Position numbers and translations under genes: made by a program. The notes under the pieces are model-generated. The model did not search any database. It had not been told where the DNA came from and saw only the letters and a program-made list of their open reading frames with translations. DNA of 64,000 bases. Source: Otis tarda (lineage: Eukaryota; Chordata; Aves; Otidiformes; Otididae). Numbering within the stretch: the first letter of the stretch is position 1; each line of letters opens with the position of its first letter. The stretch covers positions 200,893,553-200,957,552 of the forward strand of contig CM048552.1 in the NCBI GenBank assembly GCA_026413225.1, written 5' to 3'. Of the stretch, positions 1 to 11,310 are shown in pieces.

Positions 1-126
1 GTGACCAATAATGCAATGTTAATCAAGAAAATTTCCTAATGAAGATTCACCAAGAGTTCTCTGATCAATTTAAAATTGTGGGGGAGAGGGAGCAAAGGAT
101 CAGTAGTTGATCTTGCATGACACTTT
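1..126. other. Left-edge single-copy sequence
   Basis: AT-rich sequence with stop codons in every frame. I see no repeat family, RNA gene or coding signal in it. It runs into the pentamer repeat that precedes the first CR1 fragment. Confidence 0.5.
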
Positions 127-166
127 TAAACTAGACTAGAATAGAATAGAACAGAACAGAACAGAT
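127..166. repeat. Degenerate pentanucleotide microsatellite (GAATA/GAACA)n
   Basis: About seven units of agaat or agaac follow one another without gaps. The tract sits at the 3' end of a reverse-strand CR1, where the CR1 octamer tail (catagaat on this strand) would be expected. The array therefore probably grew by slippage from that tail. The tract itself is directly visible; its origin is inferred. Confidence 0.7.
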
Positions 167-395
167 TAGAATATTTCAATTGGAAGACACCTTCAATGGT
201 CATCTAATCCAACTGCCAGAACACTTCAGGGTTGACCAGAAGTTAAAGTATATTTCTAAGGGCATTGTCCAAATGCCTCTTGAACACTGACAGGCGTGGG
301 ACATCAACCACCTCTCCAGGAAGCCTGTTCCAGTGTTTGACCATCCTTTCTGTAAAGACATGCTTCCTAATATCAAGTCAGAATGTCCCTTTCTT
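162..395 (-). mobile_element. CR1 LINE 3' fragment, old
   Basis: Read on the reverse strand this is the 3' end of a CR1 non-LTR retrotransposon. Recognisable blocks are the cactgg-aacaggcttcc segment, the gaggtggttgatg segment and the final tccaattgaaatattct portion. It differs from younger CR1 copies in this window at many positions and carries indels, so it belongs to an older or different subfamily. It is truncated at its 5' end, as nearly all CR1 copies are, and no intact ORF2 remains. The 98-codon open frame through it is incidental. Confidence 0.75.
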
Positions 396-3300
396 TTTTG
401 GGGGTTTTGGCTATTTTTGTGTTTGTGTGTTTGTTTGTTTTTTAAATAAGACCCAATACTGTACTTAATTTTTAAGGATTTCAAGTCAATAAGCACAACG
501 ATGACATTCCATGCGAAAGTTTACTAATGAGGAAATTCTTAAAATAGTGCTTTGTAGTACAAACAGAAATGAATATGCAGATATTTTTGGACAGGAAAGC
601 TGAGTTACTTGCTGCAGGTTTCTCAGCATATCGGTGAAAGATATTTAGATACAAAAATCTTTATGATTTCCTGCTATAAGTCAAACTTGACACTTCCAGG
701 CTTTAAGAAACAAGGCAGAGAGAGGATATATTGGGACAGATATAGAAAATCATATTCTCAGATGAGAGATAATGCATGAGACAGTTTATAGAAGAAATAG
801 AGACATACTGAACATGGCTTGATGACCCATCAAACCCTGTTGACTTAACCTGGGTTGCAGAGGATGCCTGTCAGTACTGAGTGTTTCCTAGTTTCCTAGT
901 TTTCACAGGCGCACTAGAGGATGAAAGGGTTTGTGTTAATGGAATACAAGTTTTACTTCTGATGCTTAAGGCTTTCTAGCCACAGCCTCCTTTCAAACTA
1001 TCACTGCAGGTATTAGCCAGTCAACAGTTTTCATTTGCATTGATCAGTTGACAGAGTCTGTTCTCAGGAGAAATAATCATTAAATTACACCCAAAGAGAT
1101 ACAGGAACAGCAAGCTCTGTGTTAATTTTATGCCATTCTTAATTTTTCGTATCTCCTAGGTACTGCAAACTGTGCACACGAGAGTATTCATGCATCACTT
1201 AGTAACAAGACCTATTTAAACTTCTTTCTCATTTTCTGTATTCTGTATGAATATATAAGCATGTCCCATCAAAATTGAAGAAAATCCCTTTGGTTCATAA
1301 AAAATTTGTGCTCATTCTGATTTCCTTTTTCACTAGTTTAAATTGAGAGTAATTCCAGTGAAATCAGCACATCATGAAATCAAAATTCACACCCCAAAAG
1401 ACCATGTCAAGCTATATTAAAATAATTCCCTGCAGATTAAACTGAACTATGTAATGAGAACAATTAAAATAGCGTAGAAAATAATGGACACAGGCTGGCT
1501 ATTCAGGCTCTTTGATAATAAAAAAAAATATTCCTGAAGTGTTACCATCAAAGAAACAGTGATCATTTCATAGAAGTTAATACATCTGAGTCGTCTTTCC
1601 ATGAAGGTTCAAAAGACACTTCTAAAGTCAGCAGAAAGACTTTCTAAGGTATGACCAACCCCTCAGGGCTGTGTTATATAGATACTACATTGGACTCTGC
1701 AAGTATTGCCCAGACTCTTTTAAGTTCCTAGGAGTTTTATAAACCAAAACACATTTGAGATACCGGGCTACAGAAATGTATATAAAATACAGTCTCATTT
1801 CTTTGAAAAGCTACAGAAGGGAATCATCCCTGATGAAGTTGCAGAGGAGTTAAAGGTTATAGAGAAGTTGTATGGAGGAGGAAAAGAGGATACAGAGAGT
1901 GTGTGGAGTAGAGTTCTTGGTCCTATATCGTGTTGCTGAACTGTTTCATAGCCCCTGTGAAACTTAGAGTGAGAGGTTTACAAACACAAAGAGTGAGTAG
2001 TCATCCACTGAGCTTCTTTTAGTAGAAGCTCCCATTAATCTCTCTTGAAAATTCAGATTTCTTTGGCTCAGTAACTGTACAAATGGAGAGCATTTATTTG
2101 TGACAAACACTATTCAGAAGCATGGAATTTTGCAGCTTAAAAACAAATACCATGGCGTTGTGTAACTCCATGTTATTGGTGCACAAACTGTTCATTACCG
2201 TTAACCATAAACAGACTCTTTACATCAGGCTTACTAAGCTCTTTCTATCAAGCTGGTTGGGTGCTTCAATCCGAACCCATCACATAACAGGTTGAGTGTT
2301 CATCACACAGCCAGAACATGAGAGCCCATGCTTTACTTATGTCTGGCGGCTTCTGAAGAAAAAAGGCGTGAGGGAACAGGCTTGTGCAGATTAGTTTTTC
2401 TGAAGGCTGGATCCAGTATCCTGAATAGAGGTTGACAGCTCTTGTAAGCATTAAGAATTTCAACAATGGCTATGTGGGTACAGATTTGTGGTGTTCTATA
2501 AGAAAATGTTTGAAATATTATTTGAGATTACTGGATATAAGGATGAAATATAGAACAGATACCATCAATGTCAAAATGTAGCATTGGTAGTCTTGCCTTT
2601 TCCTGATTAATCCAGTGATAATTTATTATGATTTTCTTTGTAAGCAGCCAACACAAAGATCAGAGGGAGAGGAATGCAAATTATGCAAAGCTTTGAAGTA
2701 ATGTCCTTTCATGCAAAAATTCCATGGCTACAAATACATTTTTAAATAAGAAACTGAAGGTGAGGAAGATAGATAGACTGAAAACACACATCTAAAGCTA
2801 AGTCCAGCCTTCTCACCTTCCCTGCTTTGCCAGCTCCACTTTTGCAAATTCATGGCTTACGGCAGTTCTCTGTTACAAAATTGTGTTTGTACCTTCAAGT
2901 TTTGAGCTGTCAGAGCACAACAGATTAGCCTGGGCAAAGGAATAACCTTGGTATTTTTTTAATAGACTTTGTTTCTCTTTGATAAGTTCCCAGGAATCAT
3001 ATGGCTGCAACTTTTGCCCTTCTTAGCTTTCCTTTCAGTGAATAACTCTGCATAATCTTAGCATGCTTAAGCACAGTTTAAAGTGTGTTAGTAGTGATGT
3101 GTGAATCCTAAATGCCAGTTAAAGAATACTCAGTTGTAGTTAGCTTGGCTATTAATTAAAAGTCAATTAACAGTTTCCACAGCATCCAAACAAAACAAAA
3201 GAGTAATAATTATGTTCTGAAGTCGGAGGGGAAAGCTACGATAATTGTTTCTGCTGATAAGTCTCTTTCATATTTCAGCAAAGAGGGACAATACAAAATG

Positions 3301-5902
3301 AGCAGAGAAAAAAATGCACTGAACAGTCTGCAAGGCACATGAGGGCTTATAACAGGGGGCTATAACTAGCTGGAAGAATGAGTTTCAGGTGAATATATTA
3401 GCAGAATGGATAAGAAAAGAGTGTTAAAATGTTGCCTGCAATAGCTGCTTTGAAAAAGGTACATTAACTCTTTGGGCACTTTCCAACATGCAATATGGAG
3501 AAAATTCAAGTTGGTGCAGCTCCACATAGTGAAGAGGCATTTTTTTTTTCAGTCTCAGGTTTAATTTTATCCTCTCATTTTCTAATAACAAGAGCTGCTC
3601 AAAAGTTTCATTTTCCATGTGACAAGCCTTTGTTCAGCCATCTTGAAAGACCCACTGAAGAGTGAGCCAGACAGCCATTCCAGTATCACCTCTTCAGGCT
3701 TTCTGACCTCAGTCGTCAACCTGAGTACAGTAATTACACAAATGGAAGAAAAAGTGATAGATTGCCTCAGGGGTAAGCACTTAATTAGTCTAACTGATAT
3801 TTTTAATTGTTCAGGGGCTCAGAGATAATATAGGTTCTGCCATAATTCTACCCACCACTGTTTCTCTTCCATTGAAGAGGAGAGGCTCCAGCCTGTTTCT
3901 TGTGGCTGTAGCAGCTCACTTGATTTGGGACAAGAAATAGACTTCAGAGGAAGTCTCAGCATGGATTTACTTGCTTTTAAGTTGTATATCATAGCACAAG
4001 TGATTTAGATGACTAGCATCAATGGGAAACCCAAAGGTCACTGTTATTACTGAGAATACCTCAGAAGAATAATCTGCTAACCCAAGTAGTCAGCAGAAGC
4101 CACATATTAAGCAACAAGAATTGCTTCACACAGGAATATATGTGAGTTTTCTTGCTTCTTTAGAGCTACAAGACAGGTACCACTGCATATAGGGTCCAGT
4201 ACCCAAAACTCATTCCTACATTAAGCACTTGCATATTGTATTTGAATGGTTTAATGGCTCCCGCAGTGTTCTAAACACAGCTGGCAGGAGGTACGACTTA
4301 CAGTGGCAGCCTGGAGGTAAATGTGTAGTGATTAGAAAGTTTAGGAAGCAGATTAAAATGAAGAAATTTAGCAAGTCTAGATGGATAATGGGCAAGGTTT
4401 TCTTGGAACCTGCTTCGCCCACCCTAATCCAAGTGCATTGGTCTATTCGGGTTGCATAGCTAGCCTTTCATCCCTAGAACAAGAGGCAGACAGAACCCAG
4501 TGTCCAACCCGACAGAGAGAAACTCTTCCACTAAGCGGCAAGCAATAAATTTCTTTTAGTCCTACTAGTCCCTATCAACTGTCTTTGTAGACTTTGCTAC
4601 AGTCCCTGCTGAGTCAATTGTGCAATTATAACAGCTGAACAATTTTAAAGCGATAGATGAGCCATAGGTTCCTTTGGAACTGAATGACACATAAGTAATC
4701 ATTAAGAGTGCCTGGGACGCAGCTGGTAATGTCTGAATGACAGCAAGTTTGTCCATTATTGGTGTCAGTTCCTACTTACAGTGACAAAGCTGAAAAGATG
4801 CATAAAAGCTGCTCAGTGACTCATTGAAAGGAGTCCTGTGGCTTTACTTTACAGAAGCTACCACTAAAACTAGCCTTTATTGGAAAACTAACTGCCAGTC
4901 TTAACACAGAACCAGTCAAGGAGCTTCTCAGAAAGGCTCACAGTAGGGTGGAGAGATTTCCACCAGTGATCCCCATGCTGTTTTATAGCCAGAAAGATGT
5001 TCTTGTCTTGATGTTGCTGCCAGTCAAGCAACTTCAACTGATTTTTAATTCATGTGCAAATAAGAATAAAAGGTATAAAAGGACATTTTTTTGTTCTTTG
5101 GGCAAGGAGAGGCAATGCTATGCTGTTTCTCTGAGAAGGAAAGGAAAGTCCTATTGTCCCTCTGCGACACAAAAGCTTCGGGATACACACCTTCTCTGGC
5201 TGGATGATCTGCAGTCTTCATATGTCACCTGTGCCAACTGAGACAAAGGGAAATTCAGTTTGATAGTTTGATTCAGGTTTATCAGCAGGATAGATAAGTT
5301 GAGAAGAAAAAATGTAAATAAAACAAAATTCACTTTGGATATATTTTAGTAACAAGGAAAGCCACTTTGGAACAGTCTTTTGCTTTTCAGTTAGCATTTC
5401 GTGTATCTATTTACTAAAATTGTTCATTTCTGCACCAACAACAGGGAGCTATATGTAAAGGCAATAGACTTATATGGAATATCATAGGATCTTCAGTTGC
5501 TCCTTCACATTGTCTTGTGGCACAAGGCAGCTTGTATAGAGTGAGACATTCAAAGTTGGTAAAAGCTGCTACTTTTATTTCCCACAAAATATACATTATG
5601 GAATTTGTTGCTATAAGCAGTTTCTAAAGCCAGGAATCAGCCACTTATGAAGACCATTAAGTTATCAGAATGTTTAGTGGGACACATGGATTTCCACACT
5701 TCAGAGTCTAGAGTAAGTCCTCATCCTTTATGCTGTTTCTCTTGTATCCCTCTGCTAAAGAATTTTTAGCATATCTCTGGAACATCTGCTATTTCCAGTC
5801 CATTGGCAGTACTGAATGTACTGAACATGCAAGTGTGGACTTGGAAATGTGGGCCTGCGACTTCCTTGCAGTTCCTCAGGTTGTAGGCATCAAAATGAAA
5901 AG
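396..5902. other. Long AT-rich stretch without a recognised gene
   Basis: I see no coding exon, RNA gene or recognisable repeat in these 5.5 kb. Open frames are short (under 100 codons), overlap on both strands and lack any protein family signature. Short homopolymer runs occur, such as an A8 run near 1520 and a T9 run near 3540. A purine-rich patch lies near 1850-1900. Nothing marks a promoter or splice structure that I can defend. Confidence 0.5.
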
Positions 5903-6150
5903 ATCATAGAATCATAGAACAGTTTGGGTTGGAAGGGACCTTCAAGGGTCATCTAGTCCAATCCCTTTGCAAGGAGCAGGGACACCTCCAACCAGATCAG
6001 GTTGCTCAGAGCCCCATCCAGCCTGGCCTTGAATGTTTCCAGGGATGGGGCATCAACCACCTCTCTGGGCAACCTGTTCCAGTGTTCCACCACCCTCATT
6101 GTAAAAAATTGTTCCTCTTTGTCTAACCTGCTCTTATCTTGCATTGTCTT
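5903..6150 (-). mobile_element. CR1 LINE 3' fragment, relatively young
   Basis: This is a reverse-strand CR1 tail beginning with two catagaat octamers and running through the standard 3' UTR and the end of ORF2. The reverse strand is open from 6144 to 5953 and encodes a peptide with HWNRLPREVVDAPSLETF, a typical C-terminal CR1 ORF2 stretch. The copy is truncated shortly upstream of that point, so it has no reverse transcriptase or endonuclease and cannot move by itself. The well preserved tail and open C-terminus suggest a fairly recent insertion. Confidence 0.93.
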
Positions 6151-6858
6151 GAAAGTTCCTTCTTTCAGATTTTAGGCTTTCTCTTTCAGTTTCTGATATA
6201 TACATAATTTAACAAAAAGTGAATTCTATAGACAGCTTGAGCAGAAGCAAACAAGGCACATATTAACCTGAAATGAAATAAAATCTCAAGGAGATTGAAG
6301 AAGAGACAAAAGGCCTCTATTCTCAACATCAAGTGCCAATTAGAGCTTCTACAACATGAATCATATTTCTGTGACTCACAGTGGAAACAAAATTAACAAG
6401 AAGTACGAAGTCAGCACACAGATTTGGGAAGGGAACAAGTTGCCAGCTAATATTTGTTCACAGACAGAGGTATCTCTTGGTGTAAAAACATTGTATTACG
6501 GTGTTAAACGTATTATGTAAGCACTTGTTAATCATGTTGGTTTAGAGTTGTTCTCTTGAAAGAAATAAATTTCTGCCATTCCCTCTCTAACTTCATTCAC
6601 AGGCAAATCAAGTACTCTGAGTGCATCTTACTGAAGGAAATTTCTCAGTGAAGTCAAGTATGGCCTGTGTAAGCAGTTCTGAACTGAAATCTTGCTGATG
6701 CTCCAGAAGGACCTTGGGAGGAACCTTGGCATAACAAAATCTGCATACAAGTAAACTTGCAAAACAACAGCACAGAGCAAATACACACAAATAGTAGAGA
6801 CTCCATTAACTACAGTCAAACAGATTGATGATGAAATTTTGCAGTCTTTGGTTCATTT
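6151..6858. other. Single-copy sequence between CR1 and LTR
   Basis: AT-rich sequence with no recognisable gene or repeat. It ends at the first base of the reverse-strand LTR; the last four bases (attt) match the four bases after the LTR and may be a target duplication. Confidence 0.5.
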
Positions 6859-7041
6859 TGTCGTAGTTCAGACCCGATCAGGACCAGACTATGCGGTCTC
6901 TCTCTCACTCCCCCCACCCTCCGAGAGAACAGGGAGAGAAAATATAAGGAAAAACGGCTCGAGGTTTGAGATAAGGACAGGGAAAAATCCTTAAAGTTAC
7001 CGTCATGGGCAAAACAGACTCGACTTGGGGAAAACTATTCA

Positions 7042-7047
7042 TTTATT
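7042..7047 (-). promoter_or_regulatory. Polyadenylation signal of the long LTR
   Basis: The reverse strand reads aataaa within tagtaataaatgaatag. The same context is found in the short LTR at 13774-13779, which supports it as the LTR's own poly(A) signal marking the R region. Confidence 0.6.
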
Positions 7048-7269
7048 ACTACAAACAGCAGGATAATGAGACAGAGAACAAGGTAACCTCTCTTGACCCC
7101 TCCCTCTTCCCAAGCTTAACATTATCTCTACTACCTGCCCCTCCCGAGCGGCACAGGGGGGAAGAGGGAATGGGGGTTGCGGTCAGTTCATCATGCGTTG
7201 TTTCACACCGCTGCTTTATGGTCAGGAGAAGAACTCCTCACATTCCTCCCCTGCTCCATCGTGGGGTCC

Positions 7270-7520
7270 CACCCCTATGCCACAGTCCTTCATGGAACTG
7301 CTCCGGCGTGGGTCATCTCTTCCACGGAGTGCAGTCCCTTCAGAACAGCTGTCCCAGCGGGCCCTCCACGGGCCTCAGCCGCCTTCAGGCATCCACCTCC
7401 CCCAGTGTGGGGTCCTTCACGGGCTCCAAGTGGATCTCTGCTCCTCCGTGGACCTCCATGGGCTGCAGGGGGACAACCTGCTCCACCATGGTCGTCACCA
7501 CAGGCTGCAGGGGAATCTTG
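7270..7520 (-). repeat. Degenerate GC-rich tandem repeats inside the long LTR
   Basis: On the sense (reverse) strand this part repeats diverged blocks built from a cccgtgg-like core, a gacccca/cacg-like core and a ggagcag-like core, spaced roughly 30-60 bp apart. The blocks are too diverged to give a clean unit. The array lies wholly within the segment missing from the short LTR at 13444-13942, so copy number here probably explains much of the size difference between LTR forms. Confidence 0.6.
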
Positions 7521-7706
7521 GCCAGGAGCCGCATTACTCCTCCCCCTCCTTCTGAACTGACCTTGGCGTCTGCAGCCGTTCCTCACAACAGGGTGGTAGA
7601 TGTCTCTCAGAATCTTTTTTTACATGTTATTCACTTCTCATCTCCTCTCCACTTCTTGCAGCCAGGCCGGGCCGAGTTGGGCCCAGTCGGCTGCCTGGTG
7701 AGAGGG

Positions 7707-7754
7707 CAGAGGGTGAGGCCTGCAAGGCCCATGAGGCCTGCGCCTCACCCTCTG
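7707..7754. repeat. GC-rich imperfect inverted repeat (hairpin) in the LTR
   Basis: The left arm cagagggtgaggcc and right arm ggcctgcgcctcaccctctg face each other across a few bases. The outer 13 bases, cagagggtgaggc, pair perfectly with gcctcaccctctg. It lies at one edge of the segment absent from the short LTR form. Confidence 0.75.
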
Positions 7755-7820
7755 CACCTCTGCCCCCACTCAGCTTCTTCCCATCTTCTCTCCTCTCTTT
7801 TTTTTTTCTGTTTTCCCCTA

Positions 7821-7828
7821 CTTAAATA
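7821..7828 (-). promoter_or_regulatory. TATA-like box of the long LTR
   Basis: The reverse strand reads tatttaag. The same octamer sits in the same context in the short LTR at 13619-13626. An inverted CCAAT motif (attgg) lies about 40 bp upstream in both copies, as expected of an LTR U3 promoter. Confidence 0.55.
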
Positions 7829-8001
7829 CGTTATCGCAGAGGCATTAGCACGGAACATTCTGCTACCAATTGGCTCAGCCTTGGCCAGCAGTGGGTCCGC
7901 CCTAGGCCTGGCCAAGTCCACTGAACAAAGGGGAGCGACTTCTAGCAGTTTCCTACAGAAGCTACCACCTTAGGCCCCCCCTCACTAACAAAACCATGAC
8001 A

Positions 8002-10885
8002 ATTTACATATTATCCAGTTTATAGGACAAATAAGCGCCTGACTGCTAAGCACCCCATTCATGACTCATAGGTACTTTGTGCAAATATATATTCATGGCA
8101 AAATGTACTACTGAATGAAAGAATGGTTCTGAAAGATCAGAACACTCAATTTGAACCTGAAAAATGCATGCCGAAATCTCTCATCAAGTAAACCAGACCA
8201 TGATTTTCTGCCTACCTGGTTTCCCTCTCATTTTCCTCTTTTTTTAAGCTTACTTCTTTGTACATGATAAATTAAAATTAACTCCACTTGAGTTAATTTC
8301 AGCGTCATGTAGTAAAACAAACCATTATGATGCCAGGCACTGATCTCTGTTATTTTTCTGCTAATGTGAAATATTTTATGTGTGAGGCCTGGGGAACATT
8401 TAGTTCAAACAAGTTTGGATCTTTAAAAAGCAGATGACAGAGCTCTTAATTTCTTTCCGATCAGACCCTGTGGACCCGGAATCAAGAAAACAGGGGAAGT
8501 GGATGAGAGAGGAGAGAAACTTCTTTTATTTGTTCTTTTCCCAGGCATATGAAGGATAGAAACAGAGGATTTGAGGCTGATTGATATGTTTATTCAGACA
8601 CAGGAAGCTAGGAAACAAACTAAAGAAGTGATTTTACGGTTTCAGGTCCTTTTTTGAAATTCAACTTGAAAAAAGGAGGAAACACTCAAAAACAAAGGTA
8701 GTCTGTGGCTACTTTCCATATTCCAAAACAAGAAACATTTTGTGACACTTTTGTCTTTGTGAAGCATTTACCCTTTTGCATCCGTGCATTGTGAACTAGG
8801 GAGTGCAAGAACCAAGATTAAGAAGCGACTGCACAGAAAAAATCTCCCTCCTTGGCACTTTTTTCTAGCATCATCAGCAAGATTCTTAGAAAGACTCACA
8901 TAGAAAATGAAGAAGTTTTAGAACACAATAGTGGTTTTGTGGCATCAAATTAACCTGAGGAACAGCCACAAAAATTACCAAAATCAAGAGTTCGATAAAA
9001 TTTTTTTTTACTAGCAGGTAGAATGAATTAAAAAAAAAAATCCCTGAATTGCACTAGGATAGTGTAAAATTTATGAAGGGACATGAACTTCCATGCTTCA
9101 AATATAAAATACAAACTATCTCAGGATAGAAAAGACATTCCTCTGTGCAATGACGCACTATTATTCTTTATTATAGGCTTGTGGCTTCCTGTGAAGTGTC
9201 TGGGTCCAGCCACTGGCAATGAAAGAAAGAAATTATTTTGCTTTCTGTCTTCCAGCCCAAATACCTATGAGTATTCACGAGCCTCTTCCCAAACATTGTT
9301 AGCATTCACTGACCTCCCGTGGTACACCTCGTAATATCTCCTCTGTAAGATTCCTGTCCTCACTTGTTTCCATTAAACCCCTGAGGTGGGAGAGGATGAG
9401 ATAGATCCTATAAATCAAGAAATGCTGCAGTAGGGAGTGTTACTTTACAATACTTGCACATGCCTGGGGCACCCACGGTAAGAGAAATAAAAATCTTATC
9501 AACCTTTTCAGAAATACCATGAGGCCTTTCAACATTTATTAAAGTAGGTATGACCATTAGTATGGCTGTAGGCTGCCCTCCTCTCCTGGCTGTATTGCAG
9601 GCAGGTGTGGCTTGAGAATAAGAATTTGCAAATGCAGAAAGGTCTGTAAGCTGCTTTGTTTAAGTTCAGAGTGTGAGCTTTTACAAAATAGATAGGAGCC
9701 ATTTTGGTGTTTCTTCCCTTAATTCCATCATGCTGCGCTGTAGGAACCCTCAGACAAATAAAGGATGACACTTAAAACTTTCCCCTGCAGATTTCTGATT
9801 CCTGACCTACTGAAGTGGCAGCTAGCAGTACTCCAAGGTGCGGTTTCTGCAGCCCAGTATGAACTGCGAGACTGCTTTCAAGCTTCCGCGCCCAGCTGAA
9901 CACAATGGCTGCATCCCTACTCCAAGCTTTTGCCAGCCATCTGATACGCAGTGGTTTCCTGCCCTCATGTCCTTGTGTTCTGGTCTCCACAGAAAGGAAA
10001 ATCAGGCACTCAGATGCAGCGTGCTCTCACCGACCTGAAAAATAGAAAAACATGTCCTCAGCATGCTGCAGGATATACATGTATGGCTTAATTTAAACAC
10101 AACCTATATCAAAAAGTGTAAGAGAGGGATGAGAAACACGCTTTCACACACTTCTGTTGATGGTGAAGGATTGGTATGTTCACCATTTCTGTGGTCCATT
10201 TCTCACAGGGAGTGAGAAATTGAGCCTTTCCCATGAAGTATGACTCTCTTATTTTAGTTTCTTCCACATCCTCATGCCAATCTCCTACCTTGACAAGCTT
10301 GTACCAGATTTCACTTCTCGGGCTGCTCTTCCTCACCTTGGCTCTTTGCCTGGCCAATTCCAGCTACTGCTAACTCATTTCACAGTTTCTCTGTTCCCAC
10401 TGATGCTCAACAATCTTCATACACACCAGGCCTTGCCTGCCTTTTTTTTTCGCAGCCAGAGTAGCCATTTCTTACACACTGAAAATGGTGCCATTGTTTT
10501 CTCTTTGCTCCAAGGTCACTGTGCCACTACCAACTTTTTTTTTTTCCTGCAAAAACTTAGTGCTGTGGGGTTTCTTTGAGCATGTGTTCATACCCCACCC
10601 TGATGAACCATTTTCATATCCACCGAGTAAACAGAAATTCATCCCAATTGTATGATCCAAGGCTTAGGCTTCACACATAAGATTTCCATTCATTGGAGAA
10701 GTCTGTGGTTTCTTGTACTAAAGTATTCCTTTTCTTCTCTCCTGGTCTGGGTCATGTTCTTGCTCCTTTTTAGACTGATGAATTCTTCTTTCACATCATC
10801 CAAACACAAGCTGGCCATCACCAACTGTACATTGGAGTTGGTAAAAGATGGATAGGAAGTAATATCTTGATCTGGAGCAGGGTGG
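8002..10885. other. Stretch without a recognised gene
   Basis: No defendable exon or RNA gene. It contains short A and T runs (A10 near 9031, T9 near 10441, T10 near 10536). The part from about 9770 to 10040 is GC-richer with open frames on both strands, but neither translation shows a known domain. Confidence 0.5.
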
Positions 10886-11310
10886 CGTAGAATGAGAAAA
10901 GATTAACTTGGGAGGGACCTGTGGAGACCATATGGTCCAACTCCAAGGCAGGACCAACTTCAAAGTCACATTAGGCTGCTCAGGGTCTTCTCCAGACCAG
11001 TGTTGAACGTTTCCAGAGATGGAGATTTCACAGCCTCTGTGGGCTTTGTCATATCCAGTTTGAATATTTTTTCCCTTGTGCCCAAAGGGAATTTCCTTTA
11101 TTATGACTTGCAACTGTTGGTTCTTGCCTTTTCGGTATGCACCACTGAGAAGAGTCTGGGTCTCTCTTTTCTATAATTCTCTTCAGGTAGATGAAGAGAG
11201 CAATCAGATCCCCTCCCTAGTCTTTTTTCCAGGCTGAACAAACCCAGCTCTCTTTCTTCATAGATCATGTGGTCCAGGTCCCTGAACACATAGTGAGGTC
11301 CCAAAGTTGG
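10886..11310 (-). mobile_element. CR1 LINE 3' fragment, ancient
   Basis: Reverse-strand CR1 with many substitutions. Recognisable are the tail-proximal block gggagggacct-tggtccaactcc, the block gctgctcagg, the fttccagagatggag-type segment, the acttcc-type aaagggaatttcctt segment and, furthest upstream, the portion encoding the agcctggaa-aagag region (ccaggctgaacaaacccagctctc). It extends further 5' than most copies here but the coding frame is destroyed by stops and indels. The CR1 assignment is sound; the ends are approximate. Confidence 0.75.

Larger units (their letters stand above)
6859..8001 (-). mobile_element. Solo LTR of an endogenous retrovirus, long form
   Basis: A complete LTR in reverse orientation. 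On the sense strand it starts tgtcatgg at 8001 and ends ctacgaca at 6859. Its outer 250 bp (8001-7750) and last 250 bp (7120-6859) match the shorter LTR at 13444-13942 closely. Between them lies about 620 bp of GC-rich sequence absent from the short copy. Sense-strand signals include a tatttaag TATA-like box and an aataaa polyadenylation signal. It is flanked by a possible 4-bp duplication (attt at 6855-6858 and 8002-8005). There are no gag, pol or env remnants on either side, so it is a solo LTR. The 322-codon open frame running antisense through it has no recognisable domain. Confidence 0.88.

Noticed and set aside
5953-6144. 63-codon frame with HWNRLPREVV as a host gene
   Set aside because: It is the C-terminal end of CR1 ORF2, repeated in other copies in this window.
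7290-7586. 98-codon sense frame inside the long LTR as a retroviral protein
   Set aside because: It lies in the GC-rich tandem-repeat part of the LTR, which does not encode gag, pol or env. The composition is Gly/Ala/Arg/Pro from repeats.
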